Of a DNA stretch of 64,000 bases, positions 54,200-62,684 are shown in pieces. How positions within the stretch are numbered: the first letter of the stretch is position 1; each line of letters starts with the position of its first letter. The stretch is taken from the NCBI GenBank assembly GCA_913061145.1, contig CAJXUQ010000006.1, positions 100,276 to 164,275 on the forward strand, read 5' to 3'. The position numbers and the translations under genes are program-made. The notes under the pieces are model-generated. The model did not search any database. It was given only the letters and a program-made list of their open reading frames with translations, and was not told where the DNA came from. This DNA is from an uncultured Haliea sp. Its GTDB lineage: Bacteria; Pseudomonadota; Gammaproteobacteria; Pseudomonadales; Halieaceae.

Positions 54200-55077
54200 G
54201 CACCACCTCGAAGTGGCCGCTGCCCGCTGAAGGTGTGCGTTTTTTGACGCCCGCCTTCATGCTGGAGAAGCTGCATCGGCATCCCCTGACACGGGACTGC
54301 TACCCCACGGCCATGGGCTACTATCCGCAGGCCCGCGGCCACCGGATGCGCAGGCTGCGGCATGATGACAACCTGCTTCTCTATTGTGTTGATGGCAGCG
54401 GCAGTCTGCGTCTTGGGGAACAGCGCCACACGATCAGTGCGGGCGACCTGATACTCCTGCCCCAGGGTGTCCCGCACAGTTACAGCGCCAGTCGCGACAC
54501 ACCCTGGAGTATTTACTGGATACATTTCCAGGGAATCAGCAGCGGATTGTTCATGGAATACCTCGGCTACCGCGAGGGGCGACCCGTCGTACAGGCCGGC
54601 ATCGCGCCCAGCCTGATTGCTGCCTTCCACAACCTGTTGGCGGTGAACCGCACCGGCTACAGCAGTTCAGCGTTCGTGAATGCCGCCAACCAGTGCCGCC
54701 ACCTGTTTACCCAGATTGTGCTGGAGGCCACACAACAGCGGGCCAGCCACCCCGCCGGGCTGGATCTCGACGCCATTCAGTCGACGATGCAGGACAACAT
54801 TCACACCAGCCTGGAGCTGGAAGAACTCGCCAACATTGCGCACCTGTCGAAATACCACTTCGCCAGTCGCTACAAGGCCCTGACCGGCTATTCACCGATC
54901 AAGCACTTCCTGCACATGAAGATAGAATACGCCTGCCAGCTGCTGGACAGCACGGAAATGCGCATCAAGGCAATTGCGGCGGCAGTGGGCTATGAGGATG
55001 CGCTGTATTTCTCCCGCCTGTTCAAGCAGACGGTGGGTCTGTCGCCGCGCGCTTACCGGAGTTCTGTGCGCAAGTGA
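54196..55077 (+). CDS. AraC-family transcriptional regulator
   Basis: 293 residues. N-terminal cupin-like AraC ligand-binding domain (YCVDGSGSLRLG, LILLPQGVPHSYSA) followed by a C-terminal HTH_18 with LEELANIAHLSKYHFASRYK and KAIAAAVGYEDALYFSRLFK, the expected two helix-turn-helix pairs. It is the last gene of the ABC run and is coupled to DUF4340 by a 4-base overlap, so regulator and transporter are made together. It may control a sugar-related gene elsewhere; no ligand can be named. Confidence 0.9.
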   Translation: MSTTSKWPLPAEGVRFLTPAFMLEKLHRHPLTRDCYPTAMGYYPQARGHRMRRLRHDDNLLLYCVDGSGSLRLGEQRHTISAGDLILLPQGVPHSYSASRDTPWSIYWIHFQGISSGLFMEYLGYREGRPVVQAGIAPSLIAAFHNLLAVNRTGYSSSAFVNAANQCRHLFTQIVLEATQQRASHPAGLDLDAIQSTMQDNIHTSLELEELANIAHLSKYHFASRYKALTGYSPIKHFLHMKIEYACQLLDSTEMRIKAIAAAVGYEDALYFSRLFKQTVGLSPRAYRSSVRK

Positions 55078-55078
55078 C

Positions 55079-56053
55079 TCAGCGCGCGTAGACCTCGGGG
55101 TTGGCGCAGTGCGGCATCGGCTCCCCCCGCAGCGCCGCGATGGCGTTGGCGGCGGCGATATCCGCCATGCGCGCCCGGGTGCGGGCGGTCGCGCTGCCGA
55201 TGTGTGGCGTCAGCACGACGTTGGGCAGCGACAGCAGGGGGTTGTCAACGGGCACCGGCTCTTCGGCGAAGACATCGATACCTGCCGCATAGAGCCGGCC
55301 GCTGGACAGCGCCTCCGCCAGCGCCTGTTCATCGACGATGCCGCCGCGGGCGGTGTTTATCAGCACCGCGCCGGGCTTCATCGCGGCGATACGTGAGGTG
55401 TTGAGCAAGCCCTGTGTTTCGGGTGCCAGCGCCAGGTGCACGGAAAGAAAGTCGCTCTCGACCAGTACGCTTTCCAGACTCTGCAACCGCACGCCCGGTA
55501 CCGCCTTCGGTGTGCGATTCCAGGCAATAACACGCATGCCGAAGGCCTGTGCACGGCGCGCGACAGCCTGACCAATCTCACCGAGGCCCACCAGGCCCAG
55601 GGTGGCGCCACCCACATCCTTGCCGGTAAAGAAATCCGGAGACCAGCGGTTTTCACGGCGCCATTCTCCCTGCCGCACAAAGCGGTCGGCCTCTGATACG
55701 CGCCGTGCCGCGGCCAGCAACAGGGCGAACGCCGTGTCTGCTGTCGTCTCCACCAGCACGCCCGGTGTGTGGCCCAGGGGTATACCCCGGTCAGTCAGGG
55801 CCTGCACGTCAATGTGGTCGACACCGACTGACATGGACGACACAAAACGCAAACCGGGCAGCGACTCAACGAGCTCGCGATCGATGCGGTCAGTGAGCAG
55901 ACAGACTACCCCGTCGCAATCAGACAACTCCTCGCGCAAACCCGACGCCGGCAGCAGGCCCGGCCCCAGCCAGACATTGACATCACACAGCCCGGACAAC
56001 TGGTGGATCACCTCGCCGGGCAACTCATGGGTCACGAACACTTTCTTTTCCAT
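55079..56053 (-). CDS. D-2-hydroxyacid dehydrogenase (glyoxylate/hydroxypyruvate reductase type)
   Basis: 324 residues from the ATG at 56053. NAD(P)-binding domain with LVGLGEIGQAVARRA near residue 155, catalytic R in NTARGGIVDE, E in DVFAEEP, and H in TPHIGSATARTR. The NRTP after the second strand favours NADPH. Members reduce glyoxylate or hydroxypyruvate to glycolate or glycerate in the cytoplasm. It is convergent with the AraC gene and divergent from the cupin gene. Confidence 0.9.
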   Translation of the reverse strand: MEKKVFVTHELPGEVIHQLSGLCDVNVWLGPGLLPASGLREELSDCDGVVCLLTDRIDRELVESLPGLRFVSSMSVGVDHIDVQALTDRGIPLGHTPGVLVETTADTAFALLLAAARRVSEADRFVRQGEWRRENRWSPDFFTGKDVGGATLGLVGLGEIGQAVARRAQAFGMRVIAWNRTPKAVPGVRLQSLESVLVESDFLSVHLALAPETQGLLNTSRIAAMKPGAVLINTARGGIVDEQALAEALSSGRLYAAGIDVFAEEPVPVDNPLLSLPNVVLTPHIGSATARTRARMADIAAANAIAALRGEPMPHCANPEVYAR

Positions 56054-56260
56054 AGGTTGAGCATACCCCAAAGACTGTGACAGAAAACAGCGCAGCGGCG
56101 ACCAGTCGAGGGCGGCCAGCCTGTCCGGACGGCCTATCCGGACACAAACAGAGTTTGTGTCCGCCGGCAATCCGATTATCATATGCTGAGGAACCACGCC
56201 CTCCCAATGCAGTCGAATAGCCTGCCGGCGCACATCCCCCTACTGCTTACAGGTAACAAG

Positions 56261-56953
56261 ATGTCCGATAACCGCGTTGCCCTGAATGGCGACCTCTCCC
56301 TGCGCACCGTGGTAGACCCAGGCACCCTGGAGTGGACGCCCAGCCCCGGAGGACACGTGCTGCGCAAACGCCTGCACCGGGTAGGCCAGGCGGAGTCAGG
56401 TCAGGTGACGTCGCTGGTTCGCTACGAGGCCGGGGCCGGTTTTCCCGCGCACGATCATCCACAGGGTGAAGAGATCCTCGTGCTGGAGGGCGTATTTTCC
56501 GATGAGCATGGCGACTGGCCTGCAGGCAGCTACCTGCTCAACCCCGAGGGCTTCAGGCATGCGCCTTTCTCACGCGACGGCTGCCTGCTCTTCGTGAAGT
56601 TGCGCCAGTTTCCGGGTGCGGACCGCGAACATGTCGCCATCGCCACGCAGAACACCCCGTGGCAGCCATCGATCCGCAAGAATACCAGTTGGAAGAAGCT
56701 CTACGCCCAGGAACCCTACACCGATTTCATGCGCCTGGAGAGCTGGGACGAGCCGTCAGCCATCGGCCAGATCAACTTTCCCCAGGGTGCTGAAATCCTG
56801 GTACTGCGGGGCAGCTTCGCGGACGATTACGGGCACTACGGCACCCACTGCTGGCTGCGCATTCCCGCAGGCGGTGCGATCAACCCGACCAGTAACAACT
56901 ACTGCGAGCTGTACATCAAAGAGGGCGGCTTTACCTACCTACGCAGCGCGTAA
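56261..56953 (+). CDS. ChrR-type cupin protein
   Basis: 230 residues from the ATG at 56261, with an ATG at 56207 as alternative. Two cupin halves; the first has YEAGAGFPAHDHPQGEEILV with H, H and E metal ligands, the second FPQGAEILVLRGSF and HYGTHCWLRIP. This is the cupin part of ChrR-like anti-sigma factors, but the N-terminal zinc-binding region that holds the sigma factor is missing and no ECF sigma gene is adjacent. It may be an oxidative-stress-linked enzyme or sensor. Confidence 0.78.
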   Translation: MSDNRVALNGDLSLRTVVDPGTLEWTPSPGGHVLRKRLHRVGQAESGQVTSLVRYEAGAGFPAHDHPQGEEILVLEGVFSDEHGDWPAGSYLLNPEGFRHAPFSRDGCLLFVKLRQFPGADREHVAIATQNTPWQPSIRKNTSWKKLYAQEPYTDFMRLESWDEPSAIGQINFPQGAEILVLRGSFADDYGHYGTHCWLRIPAGGAINPTSNNYCELYIKEGGFTYLRSA

Positions 56954-56959
56954 CGCCGC

Positions 56960-57724
56960 CTAGATCGTCAGGCCACCGTCCACCACAATGCATTCACCGT
57001 TGGTGTAGCTGGCGGCATCAGAGACCAGGTAGAGCACGGCTCCAGCCATCTCTTCCGGCTCCGCGTGGCGCTGCAGGGGAATTTTCTCAATGGCCGCCTG
57101 GTAGATGTCCTCATTGCTGAACAGCGCACCGGCAAACTTTGTTTTGGTCAGGCCTGGCAGCAACGCATTGCAGCGAATGCCCAGGGGGCCGCACTCCTTC
57201 GCGAACACCTGCGTCATGTTGACCACAGCGGCCTTGGTGATCGAGTAGATGCCCTGCATGGGGCCCGGCTGCAGTGCATTGACCGAGGCCGTGTTGACGA
57301 TGGCCCCCTTGCCCTGCTCGCGCATCAGCTTTCCAGCCTCGATGGACATGAAGAAGTAACCGCGTACGTTCACATCGACGGTTTTCTGGAAGGCACCCAG
57401 GTCGGTGTCCAGCACATGTCCGAAGTACGGGTTGGTGGCGCCGTTGTTGACACAGATATCGAGGCGCCCGTGCGCGTTGCGGATGTGGGCAAAGAGGGCC
57501 TGGATGTCACCCATGTCCCCCACATTACAGGCGTGGGCCTCGGCGCTCCCACCGGCGTCACGAATGGCATCGGCCACCGGCTGGCAGCCCTCCAGCTTGC
57601 GGCTGGACACGATAACATGTGCCCCCTGCTCCGCCAGCAGGCGGGCAATAGCCTCACCGATACCGCGGCTGGCGCCACTTACCAGCGCTATGCGCCCATT
57701 CAGGTCAAACAGTTGGGTAGTCAT
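56960..57724 (-). CDS. Short-chain dehydrogenase (3-oxoacyl reductase-like)
   Basis: 254 residues from the ATG at 57724, with a strong GGAGGAGA ribosome site lying inside the end of the MFS gene; the two coding regions overlap by 20 bases. NAD(P) site SGASRGIGEAIA, NNGATNPYFG, catalytic Y and K in YSITKAA near residue 157. The S-S-R-K after the second strand favours NADPH. It may reduce an acyl ketone or a secondary alcohol. UbiX and an MFS gene lie upstream on the same strand. Confidence 0.87.
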   Translation of the reverse strand: MTTQLFDLNGRIALVSGASRGIGEAIARLLAEQGAHVIVSSRKLEGCQPVADAIRDAGGSAEAHACNVGDMGDIQALFAHIRNAHGRLDICVNNGATNPYFGHVLDTDLGAFQKTVDVNVRGYFFMSIEAGKLMREQGKGAIVNTASVNALQPGPMQGIYSITKAAVVNMTQVFAKECGPLGIRCNALLPGLTKTKFAGALFSNEDIYQAAIEKIPLQRHAEPEEMAGAVLYLVSDAASYTNGECIVVDGGLTI

Positions 57725-58919
57725 GAGAAGGCGTCTCCTCCGTTGATGATGCTTGTGAAACAAGGGGGGCTGGATGCGGGCTCAGCGCCCAGGCCAGATA
57801 CATGCTGACCAGCACGATACAGCCCAACCAGGCCCCGGTATAGCCGAAGGCCGCGAGGTTGCCGCCGGCCAGCAGTGGGCCGACCACGCGGCCCCAGGAT
57901 GCAGCGGAAGCGGTGGTACCCAGCATTTGTCCGCGCAGGTCCGCGGGTGTGCGGTGGCTGGTAATCGTGTTCAGCAGCGGCATGCACAATGTCGAGCCTG
58001 ACATGGCAATGTACACGGCAGCCAGCATGACGGGCATACCGCCAGCCAGCACCGCCAGACAGAGGCCGGCCATGAAGGTGGCAACCGACAGACGCAGGAG
58101 CTGCCACTCGCCCAACAGGCGCACCAGCGTGCCCAGCAATCCCCCCTGCAGCAGCACCATGATGGCGCCCTGTACGCCGAACACCAGCCCGACTTCCCGC
58201 GCACCCCAGCCCAGCACATCCCCCAGCCACAGCGGGACCAGATACGTCACCGAGCTTATCGCCGCGGCGTGCAACACATATTGCAGCACCAGCAGGCGAT
58301 TGCCTGTTGCGCGCAGCATCGCCCGCGTCGACTGCCGCGACCCGTCGCGATGTGCCTGGCGGTGGGCCGCACGGCGCTGGGCCGTCACCGACTCCGGCAG
58401 AAACAGAGCCGCGGCAAGGATCGCAAGCATCGACATACAGCCCGCCACCAGGCAGGGCAGAACAAAACTGCCGCTGCTCCCCGCCAGCAGACCACCCAGC
58501 AAGGGCCCCAGAACGAGACCCAGGCCAAATGCCGCGCCGATCATCCCCATCCCTTTGGCCCGCTTTTCCGGCGCGGTAATGTCACTCATCATCGCCGAGG
58601 CGACACCAAGATTGCCCGCCATGATGCCGGCGAAGGCGCGCGCGGCAAATATCATCCACAGCTCACTGGCGAGGGCAAGCATGACATAGGAGGCGGCCGC
58701 TCCCGCAAGACAGATCATAATGACCGGCTTGCGCCCTCGACGATCCGACAGGCGCCCCCAGAAGGGGCCCGATATGCCGGCAAACACGGCATAGGTGACG
58801 ATAATCAGGGCAATATCGATCTTTGTTGCACCGAGCTGCGGTGACAGGAACGGCAAAATCGGGATAACGATGCCGAATCCGATCAGGTCGAGCAGCACCA
58901 CACCGAACAGAATGGGCAT
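57705..58919 (-). CDS. MFS transporter (TetA/multidrug-like)
   Basis: 404 residues from the ATG at 58919. Twelve hydrophobic segments. Motif A, WGRLSDRRGRKPV, follows the second span, and ARAFAGIMAGNLGVASAMMSD marks motif B/C, a drug-proton antiporter pattern. Its last 20 bases hold the start and ribosome site of the SDR gene. The gene lies 43 bases after ubiX on the same strand. The substrate is unknown. Confidence 0.85.
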   Translation of the reverse strand: MPILFGVVLLDLIGFGIVIPILPFLSPQLGATKIDIALIIVTYAVFAGISGPFWGRLSDRRGRKPVIMICLAGAAASYVMLALASELWMIFAARAFAGIMAGNLGVASAMMSDITAPEKRAKGMGMIGAAFGLGLVLGPLLGGLLAGSSGSFVLPCLVAGCMSMLAILAAALFLPESVTAQRRAAHRQAHRDGSRQSTRAMLRATGNRLLVLQYVLHAAAISSVTYLVPLWLGDVLGWGAREVGLVFGVQGAIMVLLQGGLLGTLVRLLGEWQLLRLSVATFMAGLCLAVLAGGMPVMLAAVYIAMSGSTLCMPLLNTITSHRTPADLRGQMLGTTASAASWGRVVGPLLAGGNLAAFGYTGAWLGCIVLVSMYLAWALSPHPAPLVSQASSTEETPSHDYPTV

Positions 58920-58962
58920 CAGGCCGCCACAGCCGGCTGCGGGCGTGATGTGTGCAAGGCGT

Positions 58963-59526
58963 TCACTCGCCCTGCCAGCGCCTGACCTGCCCCGAATCGA
59001 TATCGAACAAGTCCAGCAGTCGACCCACAGTCTGGGTGACCATCGCATCGAGGGACTCCGGCTGCGCATAAAACGCGGGCACCGGCGGTGCGATTACCGC
59101 GCCCATTTCCGACAGCTGGGTCAGTGTGCGCAGGTGCCCGGTGTGCAGGGGCGTTTCGCGTACAACCAGCACCAGCCTGCGGCGCTCCTTTAGCACTACG
59201 TCCGCCGCCCGGGTCAGCAGTGTTGAGGTCACGCCGGTGGCTATCTCTGCCATGGTGCGCACCGAACACGGCGCAATCAGCATGCCGGCCGTGCGGAAAG
59301 AACCACTGGCAATGGAGGCACCGACGTTGCGAATGGGGTGGACTTCGGTGGCCAGCGCCTTGATCTCATCCAGGGACATGTCCAGCTCATGGTGCAGCGT
59401 GAGCTCTGCAGACTTGGTGATCACCAGGTGCGTTTCCACGCCACAGTCGCGCAGCATTGCGAGTGTACGCACTCCATAGACGATGCCCGAGGCGCCGCTG
59501 ATGCCGACGATGATCCGCTGTGCCAT
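58963..59526 (-). CDS. ubiX: Flavin prenyltransferase
   Basis: 187 residues from the ATG at 59526 (a GTG at 59541 is an alternative). UbiX pattern: VGISGASGIVYGVRTL at the N-terminus for FMN binding, GSFRTAGMLIAPCSVRTMAE near residue 80, and RETPLHTGHL. It attaches a prenyl group to FMN to give the cofactor used by UbiD decarboxylases, which serve ubiquinone synthesis and aromatic acid metabolism. No ubiD is in the window. Confidence 0.92.
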   Translation of the reverse strand: MAQRIIVGISGASGIVYGVRTLAMLRDCGVETHLVITKSAELTLHHELDMSLDEIKALATEVHPIRNVGASIASGSFRTAGMLIAPCSVRTMAEIATGVTSTLLTRAADVVLKERRRLVLVVRETPLHTGHLRTLTQLSEMGAVIAPPVPAFYAQPESLDAMVTQTVGRLLDLFDIDSGQVRRWQGE

Positions 59527-59653
59527 GCTCTGCCCTGCCACGCCGAAAGACCTCGCACTTTACCAGCACGGCGCTGTGATTTCACTGTCGTACGGTGCTG
59601 GCGGGGCAGCTGTAGTACCCTTGTCGACTCTGTTGCCGAGGGATACCCGCGCC

Positions 59654-60160
59654 ATGCTGCATACGCCGCGACTGCTGATCGACCCGCTCACTGAAGACGA
59701 CGCGCCCTTCATGCTGGCATTGCTGAACGACCCCGATTTCATCCTGCATATCGCCGACCGCGGCGTGCGCAGCGTGGATCAGGCTCGCCAGTACCTGCGT
59801 GACGGCCCGCTGTTGAGCTACCAGGAGAACGGCTTCGGCCTCTGGGCGGTGCGGCCAGGGGAGGGGGGTGAGCCAATCGGCATCTGCGGACTGGTGAAAC
59901 GCGCCACACTGGCCGATGTGGATATCGGCTACGCCTTCCTGCCCGCAGCCCGCGGTCGCGGGTTGGCACTGGAATCGGCGCGCGCGGTGCTTGACCATGC
60001 GAGGGACGAGCTCGGGTTGCGCCGACTGGTGGCCATCGTCACCCCCGGGAACCAGCCCTCACGCCAGTTGCTGGAAAGCCTCGGCTTCGCGTATGAGTCG
60101 ATGATCCAGCTCACACCCGAGGCCGAGGCCCTGTGCCTATACGCCTGGGAGAACCCCTAA
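59654..60160 (+). CDS. GNAT N-acetyltransferase
   Basis: 168 residues from the ATG at 59654. RimJ/RimL-like GNAT: TPRLLIDPLTEDDAPFMLAL at the N-terminus, GICGLVKRATLADVDIGYAF, then the acetyl-CoA loop RGRGLALESARAVLDHA, and IVTPGNQPSRQLLESLGF. Such enzymes often act on ribosomal-protein N-termini or small amines. Its TAA stop overlaps the convergent TonB-receptor gene by 4 bases (60157-60160). Confidence 0.88.
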   Translation: MLHTPRLLIDPLTEDDAPFMLALLNDPDFILHIADRGVRSVDQARQYLRDGPLLSYQENGFGLWAVRPGEGGEPIGICGLVKRATLADVDIGYAFLPAARGRGLALESARAVLDHARDELGLRRLVAIVTPGNQPSRQLLESLGFAYESMIQLTPEAEALCLYAWENP

Positions 60161-62289
60161 AAGCGGTAGCGTACACCCGCCTCGACGGAGCGCCCGGCCT
60201 CCGGCGACACATCGCGCAGGAAGGAGGTGCTCAGGCGAATTTCCTCATCACCCAGATTGCGCGCCGCAAGGAACAGGGTGAGCTCTGAATCGCCCAGTGG
60301 CAGGCGGTAGTCAGCCCCCAGGTCCCAGCGCGTGTAGCCAGCCGTCGACTCCTCGTTCGGACCCGGTCGATTCTGGCTTCCGGCGTCCTGCACCCGTGTC
60401 CACAGTTCCAGCACGTCCGTGGACCAACTCAGGCGGCCACCGATGCGGTGTGGCGGCAGCCGCGGCACGTCGTCGCCATTATCCAGCTCGCCGCGTATCA
60501 CGTCACCGAACAGACCCAGTCGCACATCGCCGCCGACAAAGGTACCGAAGCCGAACTCCGCGTTCACCTCTACACCGTAAAAGGTGGCGTCACTCTGCAC
60601 GTAGGCCAACACCGGTAGTTCATCCACTTCCGCGCCGGTATTCATCAGGGTGATGTAGTCGCTGAAGTCGTTGTGGAACACGGTAACCTCGAGGTCATTG
60701 TTGCCGTTGTGCCAGTGCAGCGAGAGATCCACGTTGTTCGAAACCTCCGTGTCGAGATCGGGATCGCCCAGTTCGATCGCCGCCGTCGCCGCATGCGGCA
60801 CCCAGTTTTCCGGCCCGGTGCCATCGACATTGGAGAACAGTTCTTCGATCGAAGGCGCGCGTTCTGACCGCGCCAGGAAGAGGCGCAGCTGCCAATCCGG
60901 TGTGACGTTGAAGATCGCCGAGCCGGATGCGCTGATGGCCGTGAAGTCGCGCTTGCCCGCGGTTTGCGCTGCGGGGTCACGCTTATCCCAGTCCACGCGC
61001 AGGCCCGCTTCGAACAGCCAGTGGTCAGTGCGGTAGTCCTCAATCAGAAACAGGCCGAGGTCGGTGCTGTCAGTGACCGGGATAAACGCTTCCTCGCCCA
61101 GAGCGCTGAACTCACCACTGCGCGCCTGCAGGCCAATTGCGCCGCGCAGCCCCGCTACCTCGGCATGCACCATCTCCACCCGGGTCTCCCAGGTTTCATT
61201 GCTGTACAGGGTGCCCACCTCACCGTTCCCTTCAACTTCTGCGTGCTCATAGTCGGTGTAGGTCACCGTGCTGCGCAGGGACTCGAAGCCGGGCAGCGGC
61301 TCGCTGAGTTCGAACACCAGGTCGTAGCGGGTCTGCTCCACATCGAGTTTTATACCGCCCTCTTCCTCCTCGTGCGCCTCATGATCATGATCGTCATGCT
61401 CCATATCCTCGTCATGATCATGCTCATCCTCTTCATGGTCGTGATGTTCGTGAGCGCCAGACGGTATCCCGTACTGGTTTTCCAGCCTGGCCACAGCAAG
61501 GCCGACCAGGCCACGGTCGAAATGGTAACTCGCACCCAGGGTCACATTGCGCGTGCGGCCCCCGGTGTTGTCAACGTAGCCGTTGGTCGTCTCCTCGTCA
61601 CCGTGCTCGTCGTCGTGGTCGTCGTGGTCGTCGTGGTCGTCGTGGTCGTCGTGGTCGTCGTCCACGTCCCTGGCAGCCAGGCCGGGGATACGCAGGTTGT
61701 TCCAGTCGCGATAGAGTGCGTCGAGGTGGAAGGCAAAATCACCGGTACCTCCATCCAGCCGCAGTACTGAGGTATCCATATCGGATGCGCCGTCGTGGCG
61801 CAGCTCAACGCCACCTTCGACCCCCTCGACACGCGATCTGGGTACGCGGTTGTCAATCACGTTCACAACCCCGCCGATGGCGCCAGCGCCGTAGAGGAGG
61901 GTTGCGGGGCCACGCAACACTTCAATGCTGTCAGCGAGCATGGGTTCAACGGACACCGCGTGGTCAGCGCTCACCGCCGAGGCATCGGCGCTACTGGTAC
62001 CGTTCTGCAGCACCGTGACCCGAGGGCCCTGCTGGCCGCGAATGACCGGCTGACCGACGCCGGGGCCAAAGGAGGCATTGGCCAGGCCGGGGATATCGCC
62101 CAGCGTATCGCCAATGGTCGCGCGCGCGCTGCGACTGAGGTCGTCGCCCGTCAGCACCGTCACCGGCAGGGCGGTCTCCGCTTCCTGTTTGCTCAAGGGC
62201 GCCGTTACCAGCACATGTTCAACCGGCAGCGACTGCGCCGCCGCGTTTGCACTGGCCACAGCCAGCGCAAGAGGCATGAAACGTTTCAT
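60157..62289 (-). CDS. TonB-dependent receptor, ZnuD-like, with Asp/His-rich loops
   Basis: 710 residues with a signal peptide (ANAAAQS, about residue 19), plug domain (ATIGDTLGDIPGLANASFG, GQPVIRGQQGPRVTVLQNG, VEVLRGPATLLYGAG-like) and a 22-strand-type barrel ending in VRYRF. Two metal-binding insertions are rich in Asp, His and Glu: one made of repeated DDH units (about residues 208-227) and one with HEHHDHEEDEHDHDED (about 290-320). This resembles ZnuD, which imports zinc across the outer membrane; nickel or copper are alternatives. A small HAHG protein gene stands directly upstream. Confidence 0.87.
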   Translation of the reverse strand: MKRFMPLALAVASANAAAQSLPVEHVLVTAPLSKQEAETALPVTVLTGDDLSRSARATIGDTLGDIPGLANASFGPGVGQPVIRGQQGPRVTVLQNGTSSADASAVSADHAVSVEPMLADSIEVLRGPATLLYGAGAIGGVVNVIDNRVPRSRVEGVEGGVELRHDGASDMDTSVLRLDGGTGDFAFHLDALYRDWNNLRIPGLAARDVDDDHDDHDDHDDHDDHDDEHGDEETTNGYVDNTGGRTRNVTLGASYHFDRGLVGLAVARLENQYGIPSGAHEHHDHEEDEHDHDEDMEHDDHDHEAHEEEEGGIKLDVEQTRYDLVFELSEPLPGFESLRSTVTYTDYEHAEVEGNGEVGTLYSNETWETRVEMVHAEVAGLRGAIGLQARSGEFSALGEEAFIPVTDSTDLGLFLIEDYRTDHWLFEAGLRVDWDKRDPAAQTAGKRDFTAISASGSAIFNVTPDWQLRLFLARSERAPSIEELFSNVDGTGPENWVPHAATAAIELGDPDLDTEVSNNVDLSLHWHNGNNDLEVTVFHNDFSDYITLMNTGAEVDELPVLAYVQSDATFYGVEVNAEFGFGTFVGGDVRLGLFGDVIRGELDNGDDVPRLPPHRIGGRLSWSTDVLELWTRVQDAGSQNRPGPNEESTAGYTRWDLGADYRLPLGDSELTLFLAARNLGDEEIRLSTSFLRDVSPEAGRSVEAGVRYRF
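61611..61655 (-). repeat. 9-bp tandem repeat coding for Asp-Asp-His units
   Basis: Five perfect copies of CGTCGTGGT (61611-61655) with a partial copy following. On the minus strand each unit encodes one D-D-H triplet, so changes by whole units keep the frame and alter only loop length. It lies in the first metal-binding loop of the receptor. Confidence 0.9.
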
Positions 62290-62324
62290 GAACTACTCCT
62301 GAAAATAGAAAAAAAGGGGGTCTG

Positions 62325-62624
62325 TCAGGAGTACTGCGGGGGGCCTCGGGCCTGAAGGGGAAGGTAGCGGGGAGCGATGTGCACGGGGCGCAACGCGGCG
62401 ATAAGGCAGGCTGCCAGCACCAGAAACAGCGGCAGGGCGGGAGCCGCCGACAGAGCGGCTGGCGCCGAGGACTTGCAGAGCAGACACTCCGCCTGTACAT
62501 CGGCACTACCGTGGGCGTGGCTGGCCTCCAGCACCTGCACACCGCTCAGACACAGCAGCGCCAGCACCGCGATCAGGCGCGCGGTGCGTCGAGATTGTGT
62601 TGTCAGTGCGAACTGGAATGCCAT
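62325..62624 (-). CDS. Small DUF2946-like protein with HAHG and CLLC motifs
   Basis: 99 residues from the ATG at 62624. An N-terminal signal or anchor (LIAVLALLCLSGVQVLEA) is followed by SHAHG and ECLLCKS, possible metal ligands, and a second hydrophobic stretch (LPLFLVLAACLIAAL). The layout matches DUF2946-like proteins often found with metal TonB receptors. It ends 35 bases before the ZnuD-like gene, so the two form one unit. It may bind or sense zinc or copper in the periplasm. Confidence 0.75.
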   Translation of the reverse strand: MAFQFALTTQSRRTARLIAVLALLCLSGVQVLEASHAHGSADVQAECLLCKSSAPAALSAAPALPLFLVLAACLIAALRPVHIAPRYLPLQARGPPQYS

Positions 62625-62658
62625 GATACTGTTACACAATCAGGGTGGCGCGAGTATA
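62624..62658 (-). promoter_or_regulatory. TATACT -10 and 19-bp imperfect palindrome before the zinc-type operon
   Basis: TATACT (minus strand, 62653-62658) is a likely -10. Just downstream TGATnnTGTnACAnnATCA (62624-62642) is a 19-bp palindrome at the expected start of transcription. A Zur-type or other metal-repressor site would fit the operon, but the sequence is not an exact Zur box. Confidence 0.5.
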
Positions 62659-62684
62659 AACGCAGTGATCGGCACAGGCCATCG

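Noticed and set aside
56261..56953. Full ChrR anti-sigma factor
   Set aside because: The N-terminal zinc-binding sigma-interaction region is missing and no ECF sigma gene is adjacent.
61611..61655. CRISPR-like array
   Set aside because: The units are only 9 bp, have no spacers and encode a DDH loop in the receptor frame; this is a coding microsatellite.
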